Source of the DNA: Chryseobacterium turcicum
GTDB taxonomy: Bacteria; Bacteroidota; Bacteroidia; Flavobacteriales; Weeksellaceae
Length of the DNA stretch: 64,000 bases
Direction of reading: 5' to 3'
NCBI RefSeq assembly: GCF_021010565.1
Contig: NZ_JAJNAY010000001.1
Coordinates: forward strand, 2,460,001-2,524,000
Every line of letters begins with the position of its first letter. Position 1 is the first letter of the stretch. This document shows, one piece after another, positions 7,958-16,840 of the stretch. The notes under the pieces were generated by a model. That model was not told the DNA's origin. It worked only from the letters and a program-made list of their open reading frames with translations, and made no database searches. The translations under genes and the position numbers were made by a program.

Positions 7958-9373
7958 ATGGCGAAGGAAATTTTATATGTAAAAATTGCAAAGATTTTAG
8001 AAGATCAGATTCTGTCGGGAACTTTGAGAATTGGGGACAAAATCCCATCAATCCGTTCTGTTCAAAAAATTTATGATGTAAGTCTCAATACTGTAAAATT
8101 GGCTTTTTTGGAATTAGAAAGCAAATCTCTCATTGAATCGAGACCCAAGTCTGGTTATTATGTGAGCAAAACATCACAAAGAAAATTTGCGTTACCTTCT
8201 GTAAGCAAACCAGAAATTTGCGAGAAAGAATCTAATCCTGAAGACCTCATCAGTAAAGTGTTTGATACTTTACACCATAAAAACATAAGACAATTTTCGC
8301 TGGGAGTTCCTGATCCCGGTTTACTTCCCATTGCAAAATTGAATAAAGGAGTTATAAAAGCCATAAGGACTATGGAAGATAGCGGTACAGCTTACGAACC
8401 TGTGGAAGGCAACCTTAATCTTAGAAGAAATGTTGCAAAATGGTCTCTTGTTTTAGAAGGAAAACTCTCTGAAGATGATATCATAACCACTTCTGGAACA
8501 ATGAATGCTATTTTTAATTGTTTGATGGCAGTGACCAAGCGAGGCGATACATTAGCGATTGAGAGCCCTGTTTATTTTGGAATTATACAGAGTGCAAAAG
8601 CAATGGGTCTAAATGTGATTGAATTACCAACTCATCCGATTACAGGCGTAGATATTGAAGTTTTAAGAAAAAATATTCATAAAATAGATGTTTGTTGCTT
8701 TATCAGCAATTTCAGTAATCCTTTGGGCTCTTTGATGCCTGAAGAAGTGAAAAAAGACTTGGTAGAATTGCTTACGTATCACAATATTCCGTTGATAGAA
8801 GATGATTTGTACGGCAATCTTTACTTTGGTACAAGCAGACCTAAACCTTGCAAAGCATTTGATGAAGCGGGAATCGTGATGTGGTGCGGATCAGTTTCTA
8901 AAACCTTAGCGCCCGGTTACCGAGTAGGTTGGGTGGCTCCAGGAAAATACAAAGAAAAAATCTTGCGTCAAAAACTTATTCAGACTATTTCTACACCACC
9001 TCTATACCAGGAAGTTATCGCAGATTTTATGGAAAACGGAAGATATGATCATCATTTAAGAGGTTTTAGGCAAAAACTTCATACCAACTGCCTCAAATAT
9101 CAAAGAGCTGTTGAAGAATATTTCCCTGAAAACACCAAAATATCTCAGCCTCAAGGCGGATTTGTACTTTGGCTGGAATTAGATAACAGAATTGATACCG
9201 CAAAATTGTATGATGTTGCTGTAAAACAAAATATATGTTTTGCTCCTGGTCGTATTTTCACACAACATGACCAGTTTAATAATTGCATGAGACTAAATTT
9301 TGCTTTAAAATGGGACGAAAGTCTTGAAAGTGATTTAAAAAGATTGGGAGCAATCGTTAAGAATGTGCTCTAA
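7958..9373 (+). CDS. MocR-type PLP-dependent transcriptional regulator/aminotransferase
   Basis: A 471-aa fusion of an N-terminal GntR-type winged helix (about residues 1-75, with LRIGDKIPSIRSVQ and VSLNTVKLAFLELE) and a class I/II aminotransferase domain (about 110-470). The PLP-binding region is intact: SNPLG, EDDLYGNLYFG, and the Schiff-base lysine 315 in SVSKTLAPGYRVGW. MocR proteins normally control a nearby metabolic gene through direct-repeat operators. I chose the ATG at 7958 (MAKEILYVKIAKIL) because the longer frame begins with a TTG at 7904 and adds an unrelated leader. The likely targets are the 7471 gene and the PhzF gene, both preceded by the same 42-bp element. Confidence 0.92.
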   Translation: MAKEILYVKIAKILEDQILSGTLRIGDKIPSIRSVQKIYDVSLNTVKLAFLELESKSLIESRPKSGYYVSKTSQRKFALPSVSKPEICEKESNPEDLISKVFDTLHHKNIRQFSLGVPDPGLLPIAKLNKGVIKAIRTMEDSGTAYEPVEGNLNLRRNVAKWSLVLEGKLSEDDIITTSGTMNAIFNCLMAVTKRGDTLAIESPVYFGIIQSAKAMGLNVIELPTHPITGVDIEVLRKNIHKIDVCCFISNFSNPLGSLMPEEVKKDLVELLTYHNIPLIEDDLYGNLYFGTSRPKPCKAFDEAGIVMWCGSVSKTLAPGYRVGWVAPGKYKEKILRQKLIQTISTPPLYQEVIADFMENGRYDHHLRGFRQKLHTNCLKYQRAVEEYFPENTKISQPQGGFVLWLELDNRIDTAKLYDVAVKQNICFAPGRIFTQHDQFNNCMRLNFALKWDESLESDLKRLGAIVKNVL

Positions 9374-9413
9374 ACTGTATCCATTAAATTACACATTTCT
9401 GTATCTGTAATTA
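9372..9413. promoter_or_regulatory. 42-bp operator-like element with CTGTATC direct repeats, copy 2
   Basis: It overlaps the last two bases of the MocR gene and ends 39 bp before the phzF-like ATG. Only two of 42 bases differ from copy 1 at 7388, in the spacer between the two CTGTATC repeats. The conservation of both repeats and the position before a candidate target gene suggest a regulator binding site. Confidence 0.6.
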
Positions 9414-9452
9414 GTGAAGTTTATTTCTGAACTTTGACTTAAAATCAAAACA

Positions 9453-10238
9453 ATGAAAATAAAGATATATCAGGTCGATGCATTTACTGATGAAGTATTT
9501 AAAGGAAATCCTGCAGCAGTTTGCCCTCTCGAAGAATGGTTGCCGGAAGAAACTTTACAGAAAATTGCCGCAGAAAATAATCTTGCAGAAACTGCATTTT
9601 ATGTTCCAAAAGAAGACGGTTTTGAAATCAGATGGTTTACACCTACCGTAGAAGTCGCTTTGTGCGGGCATGCAACTTTGGCAAGTGCTTTTGTGTTGCA
9701 TCATTTAGAAGGATTTAAAGGAGATTTAATTCACTTCTATTCACTTCATAGTGGAACCTTAACCGTGGAAATTAAAGAAAGTCAATTTTTACTTAATTTT
9801 CCTGCAGACCAATATTCTGAAACTGAAACAACGGATGAGTTATTAAATGCTACTAATAAAATACCGTTTGCTGCATTTAAAGGAAAGACAGATTATCTGC
9901 TGGTTTTCGATAATGAAGAGGATGTTATTTTACTACAACCCAATTTAGAAATTATTTCAAATTTAGATGCGAGAGGGATTATTGTCACTGCAAAAGGCAA
10001 AGACAGCGATTTTGTATCTAGATTTTTTGCTCCAGCTGTCGGAGTAAACGAAGACCCCGTTTGTGGTTCAGCACACACCACTCTTACTCCATATTGGGCA
10101 AAAGTATTTCAGAAAAATGAACTTACTGCCATTCAACGCTCAAAAAGAAGTGGAAAACTACACTGTAAATTGCTCAACGACAGAGTTGAATTAGGTGGAA
10201 ATGCAGTTCTGTATATGGAAGGACACATTTCAATTTAA
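9453..10238 (+). CDS. PhzF-family isomerase/epimerase
   Basis: A 261-aa protein of the PhzF/diaminopimelate-epimerase fold. It starts MKIKIYQVDAFTDEVFKGNP, has the GNPAAVC loop, the catalytic glutamate in NLAETAF (Glu46), LCGHATLAS, and the second-half signature EDPVCGSAH. It is about 20-30 residues shorter than many members but contains both half-domains. The specific substrate cannot be told from sequence; it is not evidence of phenazine synthesis. Its position after the MocR-type gene and the shared operator-like repeat suggest control by that regulator. Confidence 0.9.
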   Translation: MKIKIYQVDAFTDEVFKGNPAAVCPLEEWLPEETLQKIAAENNLAETAFYVPKEDGFEIRWFTPTVEVALCGHATLASAFVLHHLEGFKGDLIHFYSLHSGTLTVEIKESQFLLNFPADQYSETETTDELLNATNKIPFAAFKGKTDYLLVFDNEEDVILLQPNLEIISNLDARGIIVTAKGKDSDFVSRFFAPAVGVNEDPVCGSAHTTLTPYWAKVFQKNELTAIQRSKRSGKLHCKLLNDRVELGGNAVLYMEGHISI

Positions 10239-10316
10239 TTAAGAAATTCTTGATATTTAGAGACTGTTTAAGTTCTATTATTCTAAAATTCTATAGAGTT
10301 GATTTTTTATATAATT

Positions 10317-10385
10317 CTCGCAGATTATATAGTTTTAACAGGTTAAAATTGAAAAGCAAATCTGTTGAGCTGTAAAATCAGCGAG
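10317..10385. repeat. Palindromic repeat CTCGCAGATT..., copy B (degenerate)
   Basis: Begins CTCGCAGATTAT and ends AATCAGCGAG with a partial internal pairing (AAAGCAAATCTGTTGAGC). It is related to 7168-7240 and 22590-22660 and shares the upstream TTTTTTATATAATT with copy A. The rest of the 10239-10623 gap is AT-rich with no gene visible. Confidence 0.65.
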
Positions 10386-10623
10386 ATAATTGTTTTATTT
10401 AAATTTAAATAAGCGCTTAAACACCATTAAATAAAGCAATAAACCACTGAACAACAACTATTTAAAAAAATAAGCAAATAAGTATAAAAATAATTCTCTC
10501 TTATTCTTTGAAAGAAAACCTGTCAATTATAAAAGAAAAAGAGACCTAACATAAATCATTAAACTCTATCTTTCTGATACAAGCTTTTTTAACTATTTTT
10601 ACTTCAAAATATATAAATAACTT

Positions 10624-11109
10624 ATGAAAAAAATAGTATTCGCTGGATTAGTGATTTTAGGAGGATTTGCAACAATAAATGCACAGTGTAAAACAGTCTC
10701 TACTCTTACAGAAAACTTCGATTCTTGGAAAGAAATTAACAAATGTTGGACGGCTCTACCAGGGAAAGCAATGCTTTATGCTAGTGAAAAAAAGATTGTA
10801 TTCTATTCGATGAACAGTCCGAAAGAAAACATGTATTTGGTGACTCCAAAAATTAAAGCCGGAAAATATACATTGACTTTTGATGCGTCAGACAATGGAG
10901 GTGAAACTTCAATGGAATTGTTCACTATCAACAATGCATCTGACCCTAAATCTTATGTTTCAATAGCTAAATCTTCAAAAATAACTGGAACTAAAAAAAC
11001 ATTTGATGTTACTTTAAAAAAAGATTCTAATTTAGGATTGAAAGTTGTATTAAACGGAATACATCAAGCGGTTTACGTAGATAATTTTTCTTTGACTCCG
11101 AAAAAGTAA
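10624..11109 (+). CDS. Secreted protein with a choice-of-anchor/jelly-roll-like domain
   Basis: A 161-aa exported protein: signal peptide about residues 1-20 (KKIVFAGLVILGGFATINAQ), then one beta-rich domain with the features of cleaved-adhesin/choice-of-anchor J modules, namely ENFDSW near the start, MYLVTPKIKAGKYTLTFDAS in the middle and VYVDNFSLTPKK at the end. These domains bind carbohydrate or act as adhesion modules in Bacteroidota. There is no T9SS sorting domain. Followed after 11 bp by another exported protein, probably one operon. Confidence 0.7.
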   Translation: MKKIVFAGLVILGGFATINAQCKTVSTLTENFDSWKEINKCWTALPGKAMLYASEKKIVFYSMNSPKENMYLVTPKIKAGKYTLTFDASDNGGETSMELFTINNASDPKSYVSIAKSSKITGTKKTFDVTLKKDSNLGLKVVLNGIHQAVYVDNFSLTPKK

Positions 11110-11120
11110 TTCGTTACCCT

Positions 11121-12215
11121 ATGAAATTCAGTGTTTTATTCTTTACTATTGTTTCTTTTACATCAATCACTTTTGGCCAACAATTAGTTACCAAAGCAAA
11201 ATTCGATACCATCGAGTATGTAGAAGATGTAGATTGGCATAGTGAAGATATTTACTGTGCGGGTTTCAGTTTTAAAACAGTAATTAATGACGGAAATGCA
11301 TGCGATGCTTATCTGATACATTATGACACCCAGCTGAAACCCAAATGGACACTGAAATTAAATGATTATCACACCAATAAAATTTTTGCAGTAAAAAGGT
11401 ATAAAGACAAAATTTACGCTCTGGTTATTCAAGGCAAAGCTATCGGCTCCGATGAAGATGTTTTTATGAAATTATTTACCATTAATCTGAATGGTGAGAT
11501 TGAGGATAAAGTAACTTTCGGGCGTACTTTCAACAGTCCTTCCAATTTAGTAATCAACGGCTCGAATTTGATTTTCGGATATAGAATTACAAACAGTACA
11601 AGCTACTCTACCGACTTTAAGTGTGAAATCATTAATTATAATCTCGATACCAAAAAATTTGTACGCCATACAAGTACACAATATCTGGCAACCCCAAAGA
11701 AAATAGTAGTCGATAAGTCGAATATTTTTCTCTTCGGAAACTATATTCATCCCAATCAGCCTAATATTATGGTTTACAAAAATGGAAAATACTCTGAAAT
11801 TTCTTTAAAATCACCCAAAACGGAATACTTTCTCGACAGTTATATCAATAAAAATACCCTGACTGTGCTTTGCGCATTTCCTGGAGAGTATGGGGATAAA
11901 CGTACTTATTTAAAATATTATTACCTCAACCTGGCTACTAATGCCATTACTTCAACTGCTATTCCTTATGAAAAATTAGGTTGGAGTGATTTGAATTTTG
12001 ACACTTTTACTCAGGGAGAATCTTCATGGTTGATTGTAGAAGATGCGAAAACAAAAACATTACAATATGTTCTCATTGATAGTAAAGGAAAGGTAACAAA
12101 GACCTTAAATTTTGACCAAAATAATGGAAATGGCGCATGGGAAAACTATATCATCAGAGACGGTATGTTGTTAAATGCAAATGCTGATGGAATTAAAATG
12201 TATAAAACTGAATAA
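11121..12215 (+). CDS. Hypothetical exported protein, beta-propeller-like
   Basis: A 364-aa protein with a signal peptide (FSVLFFTIVSFTSITFGQ) and no other membrane segment. It is rich in beta-strand-like stretches with recurring patterns such as YKDKIYALVIQG, SNLIFGYRI, SNIFLFGNYI and NTLTVLCAFPG, suggesting a repeated-blade fold; this is inference. No catalytic motif is seen. It lies 11 bp downstream of the other secreted protein. Confidence 0.65.
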   Translation: MKFSVLFFTIVSFTSITFGQQLVTKAKFDTIEYVEDVDWHSEDIYCAGFSFKTVINDGNACDAYLIHYDTQLKPKWTLKLNDYHTNKIFAVKRYKDKIYALVIQGKAIGSDEDVFMKLFTINLNGEIEDKVTFGRTFNSPSNLVINGSNLIFGYRITNSTSYSTDFKCEIINYNLDTKKFVRHTSTQYLATPKKIVVDKSNIFLFGNYIHPNQPNIMVYKNGKYSEISLKSPKTEYFLDSYINKNTLTVLCAFPGEYGDKRTYLKYYYLNLATNAITSTAIPYEKLGWSDLNFDTFTQGESSWLIVEDAKTKTLQYVLIDSKGKVTKTLNFDQNNGNGAWENYIIRDGMLLNANADGIKMYKTE

Positions 12216-12309
12216 AAATTAAACAGATTTAGCATCTAATTTTTGGAAAGCTGGAGACTGTTTTAAATAATCGGGTTTATATCGGGTAAGAGTTGTCGAT
12301 ACATTTTAA

Positions 12310-12317
12310 TACCTTTG
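12310..12317 (+). promoter_or_regulatory. Flavobacterial -7 promoter box (TACCTTTG) for the ClC gene
   Basis: TACCTTTG exactly fits the Bacteroidota sigma-ABfr consensus TAnnTTTG and lies 39 bp before the chosen ATG at 12356. A TTG at 12293 is closer than the ideal -33 position, so the upstream half is weak. Confidence 0.45.
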
Positions 12318-12355
12318 CGGGTAAGTATATCAATAATTACTTCATTTTATTCAAA

Positions 12356-14197
12356 ATGAATTTCCAAAACAAAAAAAAGTTCGTAAGTTTTCTTAAGTTC
12401 AGAAGAGATTTTCAGCAATATGGTCTCAAAAAAGCACGCAGCTATGAGATTATCCTTCATTGGCTCAAGAAACATTTAAGCAGAAATCAATTTCTTATTC
12501 TCTCGGGTATTCTGGTAGGATGCACTGCGGGTTTGGCAGGAGTTATTTTAAAAACATTTGTACACAATATTCATCATTTTATTACCCATGAGGTACATTT
12601 TGAATATCAGATTATATTTTATATCGTATTTCCATTTCTTGGAATTGTTTTAACAGCAGCTATTGTAATTGCCTTATTTAAAGGTCAAGACAAAAAAGGA
12701 ATTGGCGCCATATTATATGAAATTGCCCAAAATTCAAGCATTGTCTCGAATGTAAAAATGTATTCACAGATAATACAAAGTGCGGTTACCGTTGGCCTTG
12801 GTGGTTCTGCCGGAATCGAAAGCCCGATTGCTGTTACCGGTGCGGCGATTGGTTCTAATTATGCAAGAACTTATAGACTAAGCTATAAAGAACGAACACT
12901 TCTTTTGGCTGCAGGTGCCACTGCCGGAATTGCTTCTGCATTCAACGCTCCGATTGCCGGAATTATGTTTGCATTCGAAATTCTGCTTACTGGAGTTGTA
13001 TTTACAGATTTTATTCCTCTTGTTGTAGCGGCAGTTTGTGGAAGTTTATTATCAAGAATATTACTTCAGGAAGACGTTTTATTCAGATTTTATACCCGTG
13101 AACCATTTGATTACTATAACGTCCCTTATTATTTAATTCTTGGTCTTATTACGGGGTTATATGCAAGATACTTTGTAGTTGTCTCTCAAAAAGTAGAACA
13201 TTTCATCAATGGCTTACAGCTTTCAAGACTAAAAAAAGCCATGTTTGGTGGTGCCATACTTTCTTTGTTGTGTGTACTTTTCCCGCCCTTATTTGGTGAA
13301 GGCTATGATACGGTGAAAGATTTCACAAATGGTAACATCGATTTGGTGATGAACAACAGCCTTTTCAGATATTTTGAAATAAAAGAATGGACAGTTATTC
13401 TGTTTCTGGTGTTAGTTTGTCTTTTAAAAGCCTTCGCAACTTCATTTACTATTTTCAGTGGTGGAAATGGTGGAAATTTCGCTCCTTCCCTATTTGCAGG
13501 AGGTTCTGTGGGATTTTTATTTGCCTTTATCTGTCAAACCTTAGGATTTTCTAATGTTCCCGTAACCAATCTTATTTTAGTAGGAATGGCCGGAGCAATG
13601 AGCGGCGTACTGTATGCTCCTCTTACCGCAATATTTCTGATTGCAGAATCTAGTTTCGGATATGATTTGTTTATTCCATTAATGATTGTTGCCGTGATGT
13701 CTTATCTTATTGCCAAATGGTTTGCCCCTATTTCACCTGAATTAAAAAACTTAGCAGACCAAGGCAAAATATTTACTCATAAACACGATAACAATCTTTT
13801 ATCTTCATTGCAAACCAGAGACTTCATCGATTTTAATTCTCAGATTATCCATGAAAATTCTTCATTACAAGAACTGTATGACATCATCAGTAACGGAAAA
13901 AAGAACAATTTTGCAGTTGTAGATGATGAAAATAAATTGAAAGGTGTTCTTACGTTAGATGACATCCGTCCTTATTTATTTAATGAAAACCAAAAACTGG
14001 ATATTTCTAAACTCATCAAAGTTCCGGATGGGTTTGTGCATCTCAATGATAAACCTGTAACCATTATTCAGCTATTTGATGATACTGATACCTGGCATCT
14101 TCCGGTTGTGGATGATGAAAATAGATTTATCGGATTTATTTCAAAATCAGCCATGCTTACAAGTTACAGACAGCTATTGAAAGATTATTCTTCATAG
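12356..14197 (+). CDS. ClC-family chloride channel/transporter with CBS domains
   Basis: A 613-aa membrane protein. About ten hydrophobic segments cover residues 45-430 and carry the ClC signatures: GGSAGIESPIA with the gating glutamate, GGNGGNFAPSLFAGG, and the conserved tyrosine in SGVLYAPLTAIF. The C-terminal 130 residues form a pair of CBS modules (NNFAVVDDENKLKGVLTLDD and HLPVVDDENRFIGFISKS), which often bind adenine nucleotides. It moves chloride, possibly in exchange for protons, across the inner membrane. I start at ATG 12356 (MNFQNKKKFV); a longer frame begins at TTG 12293, upstream of a promoter-like box. Confidence 0.92.
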   Translation: MNFQNKKKFVSFLKFRRDFQQYGLKKARSYEIILHWLKKHLSRNQFLILSGILVGCTAGLAGVILKTFVHNIHHFITHEVHFEYQIIFYIVFPFLGIVLTAAIVIALFKGQDKKGIGAILYEIAQNSSIVSNVKMYSQIIQSAVTVGLGGSAGIESPIAVTGAAIGSNYARTYRLSYKERTLLLAAGATAGIASAFNAPIAGIMFAFEILLTGVVFTDFIPLVVAAVCGSLLSRILLQEDVLFRFYTREPFDYYNVPYYLILGLITGLYARYFVVVSQKVEHFINGLQLSRLKKAMFGGAILSLLCVLFPPLFGEGYDTVKDFTNGNIDLVMNNSLFRYFEIKEWTVILFLVLVCLLKAFATSFTIFSGGNGGNFAPSLFAGGSVGFLFAFICQTLGFSNVPVTNLILVGMAGAMSGVLYAPLTAIFLIAESSFGYDLFIPLMIVAVMSYLIAKWFAPISPELKNLADQGKIFTHKHDNNLLSSLQTRDFIDFNSQIIHENSSLQELYDIISNGKKNNFAVVDDENKLKGVLTLDDIRPYLFNENQKLDISKLIKVPDGFVHLNDKPVTIIQLFDDTDTWHLPVVDDENRFIGFISKSAMLTSYRQLLKDYSS

Positions 14198-14479
14198 AAA
14201 TACCTTTTTTTACCGAGTTTATTTTTAAAAGTAAAAATTTTCCTAAAAAATGGGGAGCTAAAACTTACTGTTGAAACAAAAAACAGTAGAAAAGCCAAGG
14301 ATAAATACAATGATTGCTTTTTTGAACATTTGAATTTGCTTTGCGGGGCAATATCAGTAAATCGTTCATTTTGTGACTTGTAATAGGTAATTTTTAAAGA
14401 TTATAATTGTTGTTTTTTATTTATGAATATCCGTAATCATTAATAACTTTGTGTATTTGACTGTAATTTAATACGTTAT

Positions 14480-15212
14480 ATGGATGCATTTAGTTTTACG
14501 GCTCATTTTGGTACTGAGGCAGATTGCAGAATTCATTTTAAAGAGCAGAGAGATAAAATTGGGGTGCATTGTAAATGCGGTCACAATGAGCATTTCTGGA
14601 TTAAAAGTATTTGGAGCTACGAATGTAAAAAGTGTCGTAAAAGAATTTCCTTGAAAAGTGGAACGATTATGCAGAACTCTAATCTTTCCTTTTTAATTTG
14701 GTACAAAACCATGTTTCTGATGAGCGTTACCAAGAAAGGTTTTTCGTCTAAAGAAATCCAGAAGCAATTGGGATTAAAGCGTTATGAGCCAGTTTGGGCG
14801 ATGGTTCATAAACTAAGAAAAGCAATGGGAACTCGAGATGAAAGATATACCTTGGAAGATATGATAGAATTTGATGAAGGATATCTCACAGTAGAATCGA
14901 GCGAGATTGAGCAAGACAAAGGGATTCGAGGGCGAGGTGCAGCGGGGAAACAAAATGTTGCTGTAATGGCTGAGCCTACTCCTTTGGAAAATGTTGAAAC
15001 TGGTGAAAAGTCTAAGTCTTGCAGATATTTTAAAGCTAAAGTTTTAGAAACCCATCTATCCTTAGAAATTAAAGAATCTATCAATAATGAAAGAAATCAA
15101 AAGAAAGTACTTACAACTATACTTGAATGAATTTATCTACAAGCTAAACCGAAGATATTTTGGAGACCAACTATTCGAAAGGCTCATTATTGCTAATATT
15201 ATTGCGGTATGA
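14480..15212 (+). pseudogene. IS1595-family (ISXO2-like) transposase, internally deleted
   Basis: The first 200 residues match IS1595 transposases: an N-terminal zinc ribbon (CKCGHNEHFW...CKKCRKRISLKSG), LIWYKTMFLMSVTKKGFSSKEIQKQLG, and the first catalytic Asp in IEFDEGYL. At about 15087 the reading switches to another frame (MKEIKRKYLQLYLNEFIYKLN to FERLIIANIIAV, stop 15210-15212), which is the normal family C-terminus. The region with the remaining catalytic residues is missing, so this is a decayed copy. A TAACTTTG box at 14444-14451 lies upstream. The 14198-14479 gap holds no gene; clear terminal repeats were not found. Confidence 0.85.
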
Positions 15213-15295
15213 GTAAAAACGGATATACATAAAAAAAAGAGTAAGAGTTAAACTTTGAATAAATTGTCATTTTAGAGTTGCAAAACAAAATAGCA

Positions 15296-15876
15296 ATGTA
15301 TTCAACAGATTTAACCCAAACTCAGTGGCAATTTATAAAAAAAGCATTAGATTTCGATGATAGAAAGCGGAAATATGATTTACTTGTCATTTGGAATGCG
15401 ATTCTTTATCTCGTGAAAACAGGCTGTCAATGGCGGCTATTACCTTGTTGAATGGTTATGATGGGGCTAAAAAAATAAAAGGAATCAAAAGACATGTTGT
15501 GGTAGACAAAAATGGATTTTTATTAGCAGTAATGGTCAGTGTTGCTAATATTCATGACAGTAAAGCATCAATACTGTTGATGAAAACCCTTCAATACTTA
15601 TTGATTCCTCTTAAGGTAATTCTTGCTGATGGAGGTTACAGAGGTGAGATTATTGAGGAAATAAGAATTAAGTTTAATTATATCATTCAAATCGTTATGC
15701 GGAGTGAGAAAAAAATAAAAGAATTTAAGCCTATTCATAAACGATGGATTATAGAACGTACATTTTCTTGGTTTGATAACGACAAAAGACTCTGTAGAAA
15801 TTATGAACTTCTCATGGAATCATCTGAAAATATTGTCAAATTATATGCTATAAAATTATTATTGAACAAAATTTAA
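15296..15876 (+). pseudogene. IS5-family transposase, internally deleted
   Basis: The ATG at 15296 opens [18 protein letters not shown] to [12 protein letters not shown], the standard N-terminus of the IS5-family orfA, then stops. A second frame continues directly with NGYDGAKKIKGIKRHVVVD through ADGGYRGE and RWIIERTFSWFDNDKRLCRNYE, the family C-terminus with catalytic Asp and Glu. The joint near 15445-15450 has lost the middle of the gene including the first catalytic Asp. AATTTAAACAGACTCT at about 15869-15885 looks like the right terminal repeat; a degenerate match (AAGAGTTAAACTTT) precedes the ATG. Confidence 0.85.
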
Positions 15877-15889
15877 ACAGACTCTTAAA

Positions 15890-16738
15890 CTAATTAATTT
15901 TGTAATAAGGTTCATTAAAATATTTACTTGGTTTAAAATAAATGATTTGTCTTTCTGCATCAAAAATCCAGTTGAATCTTCTCAATAAATCAGCACCGAA
16001 ATAACTGACTTTTTGTGTTTTCAAATCTCCTACAAAAAATCCTGCGGAAATATCTTTTAAAACGGTATTTCCAAGCTTTAGAAAAGGTAAAATTCCTTGT
16101 TTTGTAATAACGCTTTTTCCTGCAGAATTTTTTAATGTTTTTTCTCCGGTAACTTTTAGCTTTTTCTCTAATTCTTTTCCGTCTGCAAATTCGTTACTAT
16201 AAAGAATTCCGCCAGAATAGCCTGATTGTAATAAAAAATAAACTTCCTGTTGTCTATTATCAAGCACATTATCAGCGACAATATAAAACTGTCCGTTTTC
16301 AAAAAACAACGGAGTTGATTCATATCCTTTTAAGTCAGGCATTTTATCATAAATTACAAACTGGTTTTTATCATAATCGATTTTAAAAGTTTTTCCTTTA
16401 AAAATTCCGGTTCCTATTTTTCCATCGGCTTCATGACCGGTCAGTTCATTATCAAAAAATCTGATGTTCTCGTATTTTTTATTGCTGATTTTTATTGTAT
16501 TTCCGTCACTTATTTCATCTTTAAATTTGATATGGTCTGCTTTTCTGATTCTGTTCGGAGAAATTGAAGCATCTTCCATTGCAATCTGGAACATCAGATG
16601 AAGCGAATCTTTATCATTTACCAAAGTTTTTACGATGATGTTATTGTGTTTTGTGATTCTAAAAGGAATCGTTTCCTGAGCCTGTAATAGCGCTAAACTC
16701 ACCATAACTGATAAACCGAATGCAATTTTTTTCAACAT
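15890..16738 (-). CDS. Exported retropepsin-like (aspartyl protease fold) protein
   Basis: A 282-aa protein with a signal peptide (KKIAFGLSVMVSLALLQAQ). IPFRITKHNNIIVKTLVN at the mature start and the later hydrophobic repeats resemble a large Bacteroidota family of retropepsin-like proteins with two barrel halves. The usual D[ST]G active-site triads are absent: the equivalent spots read FQIAMEDAS and LLQSGYSGG, so activity is doubtful. I chose ATG 16738; the longer frame starts with TTG at 16759. Its 3' end lies 14 bp from the convergent IS5 remnant. Confidence 0.7.
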   Translation of the reverse strand: MLKKIAFGLSVMVSLALLQAQETIPFRITKHNNIIVKTLVNDKDSLHLMFQIAMEDASISPNRIRKADHIKFKDEISDGNTIKISNKKYENIRFFDNELTGHEADGKIGTGIFKGKTFKIDYDKNQFVIYDKMPDLKGYESTPLFFENGQFYIVADNVLDNRQQEVYFLLQSGYSGGILYSNEFADGKELEKKLKVTGEKTLKNSAGKSVITKQGILPFLKLGNTVLKDISAGFFVGDLKTQKVSYFGADLLRRFNWIFDAERQIIYFKPSKYFNEPYYKIN

Positions 16739-16840
16739 TTTAAATAGAAATTTCACCAAATATAATCATTAAATTTATCTCTATAAATTGATTTAATTAT
16801 TGTTAAATTTTCTATATATTAGAATCACTAAATATAACAA

